Source of the DNA: PBB1 sp040400875
GTDB lineage: Bacteria > Pseudomonadota > Gammaproteobacteria > Burkholderiales > Burkholderiaceae_C
Assembly: GCA_040400875.1 (NCBI GenBank)
Contig: JBBAPK010000007.1
Span: 27,089 to 91,088, forward strand
DNA: 64,000 nt
Reading direction: 5' to 3'
How positions within the stretch are numbered: the stretch's first letter is position 1; each line of letters begins with the position of its first letter. The notes under the pieces are model-generated. The model did not search any database. It worked only from the letters and a program-made list of their open reading frames with translations, and was not told the origin of the DNA. A program made the position numbers and the translations under genes. This document shows, in pieces, positions 34,080 to 41,804 of the stretch.

Positions 34080-34464
34080 AAGGCAGCGATTCGATCAGCC
34101 GGAAGCCCACTGCACAAAACAGCAGCGCGCCGAGCAAATGGGCCAGCGCGTGCGCAGCCGCCCAGCCGAAGTCGCCACGATGCAAAAAGCTGAGCGACTC
34201 GCCGGAAAACGACGAAAAAGTGGTCAGGCCACCCAGGAATCCGGTCATGAGCAGCAGCCGCAGCGTCTCGTTGGGCCAGCGGGCAAACCACGCCAGCGCC
34301 ATGCCGATCAGCAAGCCGCCCACGCAGTTGACCACCAGCGTGCCCAGCGGAAGGCCTTCCCAGCTTTCGTTGAGCCACAGCTGCACTCGCCAGCGCGACA
34401 CGCCACCGACCGCCGACCCCACGGCGACGGCGAAAATCTGGATCCAGGGCACGGTCTGCATCAT
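34069..34464 (-). CDS. crcB: Fluoride channel CrcB/Fluc
   Basis: A 131-residue, four-helix membrane protein. GSAVGGVSRWRVQ near the N-terminus, GTLVVNCVGGLLIG and GFLGGLTTFSSFS are the three signature segments. The last carries the Phe and Thr residues that line the fluoride path in Fluc channels. Members work as dual-topology dimers that expel fluoride. The ATG at 34464 has GAGG upstream and overlaps moaE (ATGA). No fluoride riboswitch was seen in this operon position. Confidence 0.92.
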   Translation of the reverse strand: MMQTVPWIQIFAVAVGSAVGGVSRWRVQLWLNESWEGLPLGTLVVNCVGGLLIGMALAWFARWPNETLRLLLMTGFLGGLTTFSSFSGESLSFLHRGDFGWAAAHALAHLLGALLFCAVGFRLIESLPYGR

Positions 34465-34943
34465 CGAGTGGCCTCAGGGTTGACAGGATCGGTCGGGTTC
34501 CAGCGCGCCAGCGCTGCTTCGTCGCTCACTCGTGCGTCGACCCAGCGCGTGCCCTGCGGCGTGGTTTCCTTCTTCCAAAAGGGTGCTTGCGTCTTCAGGT
34601 GATCCATCAGGAACTCGCAGGCGGCAAACGCCGAGCCTCGGTGAGCTGAGCCGACCGCCACCAGCACGATCTGATCTTGCGGCTGCAGCAAGCCCACGCG
34701 GTGAATGATGCGCACGCCGCGAATGTCGAAGCGCGCGCGGGCCTCATCCACGCTGGCACTGATGGCCGCTTCGGTCATGCCGGGGCAGTGCTCGAGTTCC
34801 ATCGCACTGACCTCGCTGCCGTCGTTGCGGTCGCGCACGCAGCCCACAAAAGCCACCACCGCACCCACTGCGGAATCGCCTGCGCGCAGCGCTGCAACCT
34901 CGACGCCGAGATCGAAGTCCTCGGTCTGGATGCGGATGCTCAC
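34461..34943 (-). CDS. moaE: Molybdopterin synthase catalytic subunit
   Basis: A 160-residue protein that, with MoaD, inserts sulfur into cyclic pyranopterin monophosphate. The family pattern is VGAVVAFVGCVRDRNDGS, then MELEHCPGMTE, HRVGLLQPQDQIVLVAV and CEFLMDHLKTQAPFWKKE (active-site Lys). The start is a GTG at 34943 with AGCAGG upstream; it gives the normal N-terminus SIRIQTEDFD. An in-frame longer form would overlap moaD. The stop overlaps crcB. Confidence 0.95.
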   Translation of the reverse strand: MSIRIQTEDFDLGVEVAALRAGDSAVGAVVAFVGCVRDRNDGSEVSAMELEHCPGMTEAAISASVDEARARFDIRGVRIIHRVGLLQPQDQIVLVAVGSAHRGSAFAACEFLMDHLKTQAPFWKKETTPQGTRWVDARVSDEAALARWNPTDPVNPEATR

Positions 34944-34963
34944 GGCGTGCCCTGCTGCTGGCT

Positions 34964-35215
34964 TCAGCCGCCGGTCAGCGGCGGGAAGAACGCCACTTCG
35001 GCGCCTTCGGTGACCACGGCGGACTCTTCGCAGATCACGTGGTTCAAGGCGCAACGCCGCCCCTGACCGCGCACGAGAGCGCGTGCATGGTCGGCGCTGT
35101 CGCCCATCAGCCGGTCACGCAACTCGCCCACGGTGATACCGACTGGCACATCGATCACCTCGTGCTCGCCGAGCACCTCGCGGATGGCCGCGAAATAACG
35201 CAGGTTGACCTTCAT
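34964..35215 (-). CDS. moaD: Molybdopterin synthase sulfur-carrier subunit
   Basis: An 83-residue ubiquitin-fold protein ending in the required Gly-Gly (FFPPLTGG), which is thiocarboxylated before sulfur transfer to the pterin precursor. VNLRYFAAIREVLG at the start and VTEGAEVAFFPP at the end are family segments. Its ATG overlaps the moeA stop (ATGA). It precedes moaE by 20 bp. Confidence 0.95.
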   Translation of the reverse strand: MKVNLRYFAAIREVLGEHEVIDVPVGITVGELRDRLMGDSADHARALVRGQGRRCALNHVICEESAVVTEGAEVAFFPPLTGG

Positions 35216-36477
35216 GACAGCAGCTGCGCAAAGTCGAGGAAGCGCACCGCGTCGCCGGCACGGATGACACCGCCCTCGGGGTTGTCAACCAGGCCGTCAG
35301 CCCACACGGCTGAGGTGAGCACGCCCGAGCCCTGGTTCGCAAACAGGTCGAGGCCGCCGCCGGGGTTACGCCGCACGCGCAGAAATTCACGCCGCCGATC
35401 GGGGCGCGGCCAGTCGAAGTCTGCCCGCATCGGCAGGCTGTGCGGCAACACATCGGCGGCACCTTGCAAGCGCAGCAGCAGCGGCCTGACCACCAGCAAG
35501 AAGGTCACAAAGCTCGACACCGGGTTGCCCGGCAGCCCGACGAACCAAGCGTGGGAAGGCGCAGCCTGTGGCAAGTCGCGGCGCACCTGCCCGAAGGCCA
35601 GCGGCTTGCCCGGCTTGATGGCCATCTGCCACAGGTCGATGTGCCCCTCGGCCGCCACGGCGGGACGGATGTGGTCTTCATCGCCGACCGACACGCCGCC
35701 GCTGGTGAGGATGAGGTCGTGATCGCGTACGGCCGCGCGCAGCGCGGCGCGGGTCGCATCGAGCTGATCGGGCACGATGCCCAGATCAGTGCAATGGCAT
35801 CCCAGCGACTCGATCAGCGCCTTGAGGGTGTAGCGGTTGGAGTTGTAGATCGCCCCGGGCTTCAAGGGCTCGCCCGGCATCACCAGTTCATCGCCGGTGG
35901 ACAGCAGCGCCACACGAACACGCGGCGTCACCTCGAGCGTGGCCGCACCTACCGAAGCCGCCAGACCCAGCGCCTGCGGCGTCAAACGCGCACCGCGCCG
36001 CAGCACCACCGCACCCGAGCTCACGTCTTCGCCACGGCGGCGTATCCACTGACCGATGGGCGGCACGGCGTCGATGCGAACGCGCTCGCCATCGACAGCG
36101 GTGCACTGTTCCTGCATCACCACCGCGTCAGCGCCTGCGGGCAACTGGCCCCCGGTGAAGATGCGCGCCGCCGTGCCTGCGAGCAAGGGTGCCGCGATCG
36201 CGCCGGCCGCAATGCGCTGGCTGAGCGGCAACGTGATCCCGGACTCGCTCACATCGGCCGCACGCAGCGCGTAACCGTCCATCGCGGTGTTGTCGGCGGG
36301 CGGCACATCGATCAGCGAACGCAAGTCGGCCGCCAGGATGCGCCCGCGGGCCTCGAAGGTCGACACGCGCTCAGCCGCGTCGATCGGCAACGGCACCACC
36401 GCCTGCAGCACGCGCTCTAGCGCCTCGTCGAGCTTCATCAAGGGCGGGCGCGTCACGGTCGCAACCGGCTTCGTCAC
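35212..36477 (-). CDS. moeA: Molybdopterin molybdenumtransferase
   Basis: A 421-residue enzyme that inserts molybdate into adenylated molybdopterin. PPADNTAMDGYALR (about 58-71), FTGGQLPAGADAVVMQE, LLSTGDELV and LTSGGVSVGDEDH are the family motifs. The start is GTG at 36477, overlapping the thrC stop as GTGA. An internal ATG 13 codons later is a possible alternative. It is coupled downstream to moaD. The partner mog gene is at another locus in this window. Confidence 0.94.
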   Translation of the reverse strand: MTKPVATVTRPPLMKLDEALERVLQAVVPLPIDAAERVSTFEARGRILAADLRSLIDVPPADNTAMDGYALRAADVSESGITLPLSQRIAAGAIAAPLLAGTAARIFTGGQLPAGADAVVMQEQCTAVDGERVRIDAVPPIGQWIRRRGEDVSSGAVVLRRGARLTPQALGLAASVGAATLEVTPRVRVALLSTGDELVMPGEPLKPGAIYNSNRYTLKALIESLGCHCTDLGIVPDQLDATRAALRAAVRDHDLILTSGGVSVGDEDHIRPAVAAEGHIDLWQMAIKPGKPLAFGQVRRDLPQAAPSHAWFVGLPGNPVSSFVTFLLVVRPLLLRLQGAADVLPHSLPMRADFDWPRPDRRREFLRVRRNPGGGLDLFANQGSGVLTSAVWADGLVDNPEGGVIRAGDAVRFLDFAQLLS

Positions 36478-37904
36478 ACGTGATCGACGAGATAGGCCTT
36501 GACTTGCTGCACGTCAGCCGGCATCTCGGTGAAGCGCTTGGGCAGGTCTTCGATGCCGATCATCGAGGCCGGGCGTTCGGGATGCACGCCGATCGCCTCG
36601 ACGATGGTCTCGGCGAATTTGGCCGGCAACGCCGTCTCGAGCACGATCATTGGCACACCCCAGTCAAGGTGCTCACGACCGACCTTCAGCCCGTCGGCGG
36701 TGTGCGTGTCGATCACCACGCCAAAGCGGCGGTGGGTGTCGCGGATGGTGGCCAGCCGGTCGGCGTGGGTGCTGGTGCCCGAGACAAAGCCAAAGCTCGC
36801 GGTGCGCGAGAACTCTTCGTCACTGACGGTGAACGAGCCGTGCTGCTCGACATCGGTCTTGAACAGTTGCTTCGTGCGCGCGCCATCGCGCCCGAGCAGG
36901 TCGAACACGAAGCGCTCGAAGTTCGACGCCTTGGAGATGTCCATCGACGGGCTGGAGGTCTCGTGCGTCTCGGCGCTGCCGCGCACGCGGTAGGTGCCGG
37001 TGCGAAAGAACTCGTCGAGCACGTTGTTCTCATTGGTGGCGAGCACCAGGTGGCGAATCGGCAAGCCCATCATGCGCGCCACATGGCCGGCGCAGATGTT
37101 GCCGAAATTGCCCGAAGGCACCGCGAAGTTGACCGATTCATCGTCGTAACGCGTGGCCTGAAAGTAGCCGGCGAAGTAGTACACCACCTGAGCCAGCAGC
37201 CGCGCCCAGTTGATCGAGTTGACGGTGCCGATGCGGTGGCCGCGCTTGAACTCGAGGTCGTTGGAAACCGCCTTGACGATGTCCTGGCAGTCGTCGAACA
37301 CGCCCTCGATGACCAGGTTGTGGATGTTGGGGTCTTGCAAGCTGAACATCTGCGCCTGCTGAAACGGGCTCATGCGGTCCTTGGGGCTGAGCATGAACAC
37401 GCGCACGTTCTTCTTGCCGCGCATGGCGTATTCGGCTGCGCCGCCGGTGTCGCCCGAGGTGGCGCCCAGAATGTTGAGCGTTTCGCCGCGGCGTGCGAGC
37501 TCGTACTCGAACAACTGCCCCAGCAGCTGCATGGCCATGTCCTTGAAGGCCAGCGTCGGCCCGTTGGACAGCGCCTGCAGGTACATGTCCACGCCTTCAG
37601 GCGTGTTCGACGCGCGGTCGAGCGGCTTGAGCGGCGTGATCTCGGGGCTGCCAAACACCTTGGGCGTGTAGGTGCGCGCGGTGAGATCGCGCAGGTCGTC
37701 GGCCGGGATGTCGTCGATGTACAGCGACAAGATCTCGAATGCCAGCTCGTGATAGGCCAGACCACGCCAGCGCGCCAGCGTGGCCGCGTCGATGCGCGGG
37801 TAATGCGTGGGCAGGTACAGCCCGCCATCGGGCGCCAGGCCCTCAAGCAGGATCTCGCAAAAACTGCGCAGCTCGGGGTGACCGCGGGTGCTTTGGTACT
37901 TCAA
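36474..37904 (-). CDS. thrC: Threonine synthase (TTG start)
   Basis: A 476-residue PLP enzyme that converts O-phosphohomoserine to threonine. It has the long fold type II form: YQSTRGHPELRSFCEILLEG at the N-terminus, the PLP lysine in LAFKDMAMQLLG, GATSGDTGGAAEYAMRGK as phosphate loop, and NFGNICAGHVARMMGLP. The start is TTG at 37904 with AGGAG seven bases upstream and no ATG nearby. It follows hom by 28 bp and is coupled to moeA by a 4-base overlap. Confidence 0.95.
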   Translation of the reverse strand: MKYQSTRGHPELRSFCEILLEGLAPDGGLYLPTHYPRIDAATLARWRGLAYHELAFEILSLYIDDIPADDLRDLTARTYTPKVFGSPEITPLKPLDRASNTPEGVDMYLQALSNGPTLAFKDMAMQLLGQLFEYELARRGETLNILGATSGDTGGAAEYAMRGKKNVRVFMLSPKDRMSPFQQAQMFSLQDPNIHNLVIEGVFDDCQDIVKAVSNDLEFKRGHRIGTVNSINWARLLAQVVYYFAGYFQATRYDDESVNFAVPSGNFGNICAGHVARMMGLPIRHLVLATNENNVLDEFFRTGTYRVRGSAETHETSSPSMDISKASNFERFVFDLLGRDGARTKQLFKTDVEQHGSFTVSDEEFSRTASFGFVSGTSTHADRLATIRDTHRRFGVVIDTHTADGLKVGREHLDWGVPMIVLETALPAKFAETIVEAIGVHPERPASMIGIEDLPKRFTEMPADVQQVKAYLVDHV

Positions 37905-37932
37905 GCGATCGCTCCTGGAGGGTGTGCGCGGT

Positions 37933-39261
37933 TCAACTGAGTTCTTCCTTGCGGATGCGCACGATGGGTGCGAGCACTGTGGGCAAGGCCTGCATCTCGG
38001 CGATGGCGCGGTTCATCTCGGATTCCATGATGTCGTGCGTGAGGATGATCACATCGGTGTGCGACGACACCGCGCCGGGCTGCGCCTCGTTGGGCCGCTG
38101 CAGCAGTGCGTCGATCGAGATCGCGTGCTCGGCCAGGATGCCGGCAATGCGTGCCATCACGCCGGCCTCGTCGCTCACCTGCAGCCGCAGGTAGAACGCG
38201 GTGACCGTTTGCTCCATCGGCAGCACCGGCGTGGCGGCCAGCGCGTCATGCTGGAACGCCAGATGCGGCACGCGGTGATGCGGGTCGGCGGTGTGCAGCC
38301 GGGTGATGTCGACCAGGTCGGCGATCACCGCCGAGGCGGTCGGCTCGGAGCCTGCGCCCTTGCCGTAGTACAGCGTGCTGCCCACCGCATCGCCTTGCAC
38401 CATCACCGCGTTCATGGCGCCTTCGACGTTGGCGATCAGCCGCTTCGATGGCACCAGCGTCGGATGCACGCGCAGCTCGATGCCGCCAGCGTCATCGCGC
38501 CGCTTGGTGATGCCCAGCAACTTGATGCGGTAGCCCAGGTGCTCGGCATAGCCGATGTCGGCCGCCTGCAGCGCGGTGATGCCTTCGACGTGCGCGCGGT
38601 CGAACTGCACCGGCACGCCGAACGCGATGGCGCTCATCAGCGTGAGCTTGTGCGCCGCGTCGACGCCTTCAATATCAAAGGTAGGGTCGGCTTCGGCGTA
38701 ACCGAGCGCCTGCGCATCTTTGAGCACCACGCCGAAATCGAGGCCCTTGGCGCGCATCTCAGACAGGATGAAATTGGTGGTTCCGTTGATGATCCCGGCG
38801 ATCCACTCGATGCGGTTGGCCGTGAGGCCTTCGCGCAGCGCCTTGATGATGGGAATGCCACCGGCCACCGCGGCCTCGAAGGCCACGACCACGCCTTTTT
38901 CACGGGCGGCCGCAAAGATCTCGGTGCCGTGCACGGCCAGTAGAGCCTTGTTGGCGGTGACCACGTGCTTGCCGGCGGCAATGGCTTCGAGCACCAGAGT
39001 GCGCGCGATGCCGTAGCCGCCGATCAACTCGACCACGATGTCGATGTCGGGGTGAGCGACGATCTCGCGCGCATCGGCCACCACCTTGACGCCGCCGCCC
39101 ACCACCGCACGGGCGCGCGCGGTGTCGATATCGGCCACCATGGTGATTTCGATGCCGCGTCCGGCGCGACGCTGGATTTCTTCCTGGTTGCGGCGCAGCA
39201 CGTTGAAGGTGCCACTGCCCACGGTGCCTGCGCCCAAAAGGCCAACTCGAATCGGATTCAT
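37933..39261 (-). CDS. hom: Homoserine dehydrogenase
   Basis: A 442-residue NAD(P)-dependent enzyme that reduces aspartate semialdehyde to homoserine, the branch point to threonine and methionine. The Rossmann motif GLLGAGTVGSGTF is near residue 10. VVTANKALLA, GIINGTTNFILSEM and AQALGYAEADPTFDIEG are conserved. A C-terminal ACT domain (about 360-440) suggests feedback control by threonine. The start at 39261 gives the family N-terminus MNPIRVGLLG; a longer frame upstream is not supported. Confidence 0.96.
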   Translation of the reverse strand: MNPIRVGLLGAGTVGSGTFNVLRRNQEEIQRRAGRGIEITMVADIDTARARAVVGGGVKVVADAREIVAHPDIDIVVELIGGYGIARTLVLEAIAAGKHVVTANKALLAVHGTEIFAAAREKGVVVAFEAAVAGGIPIIKALREGLTANRIEWIAGIINGTTNFILSEMRAKGLDFGVVLKDAQALGYAEADPTFDIEGVDAAHKLTLMSAIAFGVPVQFDRAHVEGITALQAADIGYAEHLGYRIKLLGITKRRDDAGGIELRVHPTLVPSKRLIANVEGAMNAVMVQGDAVGSTLYYGKGAGSEPTASAVIADLVDITRLHTADPHHRVPHLAFQHDALAATPVLPMEQTVTAFYLRLQVSDEAGVMARIAGILAEHAISIDALLQRPNEAQPGAVSSHTDVIILTHDIMESEMNRAIAEMQALPTVLAPIVRIRKEELS

Positions 39262-39337
39262 GAAAGGTATGGGCACAAGGCCGTTGCGGTTCGGGTGAAT
39301 GAGAAGCCGGCTGCCTGAAGCGCCCGCCGTGAAAAGC

Positions 39338-40564
39338 TCACTTGGCGTGGCGCTTGCGGTACTGCTCGAGGAAATGCGCGATGCGACCGATCGCCTCGGC
39401 AAGATCATCTGAATTCGGCAAGAACACCAGCCGGAAGTGATCCGGATGCGGCCAGTTGAAGCCACTGCCCTGCACGATCAGCACCTTCTCGGCGGCCAGC
39501 AATTCATACGCAAAATGCTGGTCATCGGCGATCGGGTACATCTGCGGATCAAGCCTTGGAAACATGTAGAGCGCCGCCTTGGGCTTGACCACACTGACCC
39601 CCGGAATCTGGCTCAGCAGCTCGTAGGCCAGATCGCGCTGGCGGCACAAGCGGCCAGCCGGCGCCACCAGATCGTGAATGCTTTGGTAACCCCCCAGCGC
39701 CGTCTGGATCGCCAGTTGCCCGGGCGTGTTGGAACACAGCCGCATTGACGCGAGCATGCTCAGGCCTTCGATGTAATCGGTGGCGCTGGCCTTGGCACCC
39801 GACACCACCATCCAGCCGGCGCGATAGCCGCATGAGCGGTAGTTCTTGCTCAGGCCGTTGAAGGTGACAAAGAACACATCGTCAGCCAGCGAGGCGATGC
39901 TGGTGTGGGTCGCGCCGTCGAACAGCGTTTTGTCGTAGATCTCGTCGGCGAACACGATGAGCTGGTGCTCGCGCGCGACCGCGACGATCTCGAGCAGCAC
40001 GCTGTCGGGATACAGCGCTCCCGTCGGGTTGTTCGGATTGATGATCACGATGGCCCGTGTGCGCGGCGTGATCTTGCTGCGGATGTCGGCCATGTCGGGG
40101 TACCAGCCAGATGGCTCGTCGCACAGATAGTGAACGGCCCGGCCGCCCGACAGCACCACCGACGCCGTCCACAGCGGATAGTCGGGTGCCGGCACCAGCA
40201 CCTCGTCGCCGTCGTTGAGCAAGCCGTTCATGCTCATGGTGATGAGTTCGGAGGCGCCATTGCCCAGAAACACGTCATCGACAGTGACGCCGCGAACGAG
40301 CTTTTCCTGCATGTAGTGCACCACCGCCTTGCGCGGCGCGAACAGGCCCTTGCTGTCGGTGTAGCCGGCGCTGTGCGGCAGGTTGCGGATCATGTCCTGC
40401 ACGATCTCTTCGGGTGGTTCCAGGCCGAACACCGCCAGATTGCCGATGTTGAGCTTGATGACCTTTTGCCCCTCTTCTTCCATCTGCCTGGCCTTGTCCA
40501 GCACCGGACCGCGGATGTCGTAGCACACGTTGGCGAGCTTGCTCGACTTGCTGACGTCTTTCAA
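39338..40564 (-). CDS. alaA: Alanine-synthesising aminotransferase, AlaA type (probable TTG start)
   Basis: About 408 residues, PLP-dependent fold type I, closely similar in pattern to E. coli AlaA. The segments are SKLANVCYDIRGPVL, LVPAPDYPLWTASV, INPNNPTGALY, FADEIYDK and the PLP lysine in FNGLSKNYRSCGYRAGW. TTG at 40564 has GGAG six bases upstream and gives the E. coli-like length; an ATG at 40588 would add eight residues without a ribosome site. NIGNLAVFGLEPP replaces the usual NIGNPAPFGF. It leads the hom-thrC operon, so its link to pyruvate and amino-acid nitrogen is plausible. Confidence 0.9.
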   Translation of the reverse strand: MKDVSKSSKLANVCYDIRGPVLDKARQMEEEGQKVIKLNIGNLAVFGLEPPEEIVQDMIRNLPHSAGYTDSKGLFAPRKAVVHYMQEKLVRGVTVDDVFLGNGASELITMSMNGLLNDGDEVLVPAPDYPLWTASVVLSGGRAVHYLCDEPSGWYPDMADIRSKITPRTRAIVIINPNNPTGALYPDSVLLEIVAVAREHQLIVFADEIYDKTLFDGATHTSIASLADDVFFVTFNGLSKNYRSCGYRAGWMVVSGAKASATDYIEGLSMLASMRLCSNTPGQLAIQTALGGYQSIHDLVAPAGRLCRQRDLAYELLSQIPGVSVVKPKAALYMFPRLDPQMYPIADDQHFAYELLAAEKVLIVQGSGFNWPHPDHFRLVFLPNSDDLAEAIGRIAHFLEQYRKRHAK

Positions 40565-40633
40565 AGGGATCTCCACACACCGCGCCATCGCGACGCGAAG
40601 CCTACAATTTTACGCCGCACGCCTCTGGAGTCG

Positions 40634-41014
40634 ATGAGCTTGAAACTGCACGCAGAACGCATCGAAGGCACCAACGCCATCGCCCGCCACGGCGCGGCCG
40701 GCGTGGTGGTCAATGGCGTCACACACACCTCGAATGTCGTGGTCCCCTGGAGGGGTTTGGTGTCGCCGTGGTCGGCCCAAGGCTTTGAGCTACTGAGCGC
40801 CGAGCACTTCGCCGAGCTGGCGGCCCACGAGCCCGAGCTGATCATCTTTGGCAGCGGCTCGCGTTTTCGCTTTCCGCCCGCAGCTTGCCTGCGGCCGCTG
40901 ATCGACAAGCGCATCGGCATCGAAACCATGGACACGGCGGCGGCCTGCCGCACCTACAACGTGCTGCTTGGCGAAGGCCGTGCCGTGCTGGCCGCCTTGC
41001 TTTTCGAGGGTTGA
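40634..41014 (+). CDS. Mth938-like domain protein
   Basis: A 126-residue protein of the Mth938/NDUFAF3-like fold. VVVPWRGLVSPWSAQGFELLS, the core PELIIFGSGSRFRFPP and the end IGIETMDTAAACRTYNVLLGEGR are typical of the family. A mitochondrial relative helps assemble complex I; the bacterial role is not established. CTGGAG precedes the ATG, and a -10-like TACAAT lies 26 bp upstream. It is divergent from alaA. Confidence 0.82.
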   Translation: MSLKLHAERIEGTNAIARHGAAGVVVNGVTHTSNVVVPWRGLVSPWSAQGFELLSAEHFAELAAHEPELIIFGSGSRFRFPPAACLRPLIDKRIGIETMDTAAACRTYNVLLGEGRAVLAALLFEG

Positions 41015-41055
41015 CACCGTTCAAATTTCAACATCTGAGCGGCCCGCGCAGCCCG

Positions 41056-41061
41056 TATAAT
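41056..41061 (+). promoter_or_regulatory. -10 element upstream of bcp
   Basis: TATAAT within CCCGTATAATTTC, 40 bp before the bcp ATG. No -35 close to TTGACA is found at 16-18 bp; the TTGACA further upstream (41011-41016) is too far away to belong to it. Confidence 0.5.
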
Positions 41062-41101
41062 TTCTGCTTCCGCCCGCGCTGGCGATCCCCCTTGAGAATC
41101 C

Positions 41102-41578
41102 ATGACGCCAGCACTGAACAAGCCCCTCCCAGAATTTGAAGCTTTCGCCACCGGAGGGGTGAAATTCACACCTCAGGCGTATGCGAACAAGACGGTGGTC
41201 CTTTACTTCTACCCGAAGGACAACACCCCAGGCTGCACGACCGAGGCGATGCAGTTCCGCGATCACCACAAGCAATTCCTGAAAGCCGGTGCGGTGGTGT
41301 TCGGTGTGTCCCGCGACAACATGACGTCGCATGACAAGTTCAAGCAAAACCTTGAACTGCCCTTCGAACTGATCGCCGACACCGAAGAAAAGCTGTGCCA
41401 CATGTTTGGCGTGGTCAAGAACAAGATCATGTACGGCAAGAAGGTCAAGGGCATCGAGCGCAGCACCTTCCTGATCGACGGATCGGGTGTACTTCGTGGC
41501 GAGTGGCGCGGCCTCAAGGTCGCAGGCCATGTCGAAGAAGTGCTCGAGGCCGCGCAGGCGCTCACCAAAGAGGCTTGA
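41102..41578 (+). CDS. bcp: Peroxiredoxin of the Bcp/PrxQ family
   Basis: A 158-residue thiol peroxidase. The peroxidatic cysteine is C45 in KDNTPGCTTEA, with VLYFYPKD before it and FGVSRDNMTSHDKF after it. The resolving Cys usual five residues later is absent (Met at 50). C99 in EKLCHMFGVV is the only other cysteine and could take that role, as in PrxQ forms that use a more distant partner. It reduces peroxides with thioredoxin in the cytoplasm. A terminator follows closely. Confidence 0.93.
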   Translation: MTPALNKPLPEFEAFATGGVKFTPQAYANKTVVLYFYPKDNTPGCTTEAMQFRDHHKQFLKAGAVVFGVSRDNMTSHDKFKQNLELPFELIADTEEKLCHMFGVVKNKIMYGKKVKGIERSTFLIDGSGVLRGEWRGLKVAGHVEEVLEAAQALTKEA

Positions 41579-41604
41579 TCCGCGCGGGCCGTGCCGCAAA
41601 CCCC

Positions 41605-41635
41605 AAAAAAAGCCGGCTGCACCGCCGGCTTTTTT
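41605..41635 (+). terminator. Rho-independent terminator after bcp
   Basis: AAGCCGGC-TGCACC-GCCGGCTT followed by T6, and preceded by a run of A, so it could also work in the other direction. It lies 26 bp after the bcp stop. Confidence 0.9.
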
Positions 41636-41696
41636 GTACCCGGTCGCAGCGTGTGCAGGGTCGGTCAGCGCGGGCCATATGTCTCGATGGCGTGTG

Positions 41697-41776
41697 CATA
41701 ATGTTCCATGCCTGGTAGCCAAAGCCCGCACGAAAACATCCCAAGCCGCACTCGGTTCCGTGCGGCTTTTTTATTT
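41697..41776 (+). ncRNA. Candidate small RNA or phoH leader transcript
   Basis: Between the bcp terminator and phoH there are about 170 bp with no gene. A -10-like CATAAT at 41697-41702 would start a transcript near 41709 that ends about 65 bases later at a strong terminator (41743-41776). That terminator lies only 28 bp before the phoH ATG. The RNA could be a free small RNA or a regulated leader. No -35 was identified, and no known RNA family is recognised by eye. Confidence 0.35.
41743..41776 (+). terminator. Rho-independent terminator in the phoH leader
   Basis: AAGCCGCAC pairs with GTGCGGCTT around TCGGTTCC, followed by TTTTATTTTT. The stem is perfect and the T run strong. It lies immediately upstream of phoH, with no room for a promoter between the two. 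Confidence 0.88.
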
Positions 41777-41804
41777 TTCAGCTTCTCCAAGGTTGCACCA
41801 TCTC

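Noticed and set aside
36480..37940. A 486-codon open frame opposite thrC
   Set aside because: Shadow of thrC; no ribosome site and no family motif.
41011..41061. TTGACA and TATAAT as one bcp promoter
   Set aside because: The spacing is 39 bp, far from the 16-18 bp needed.
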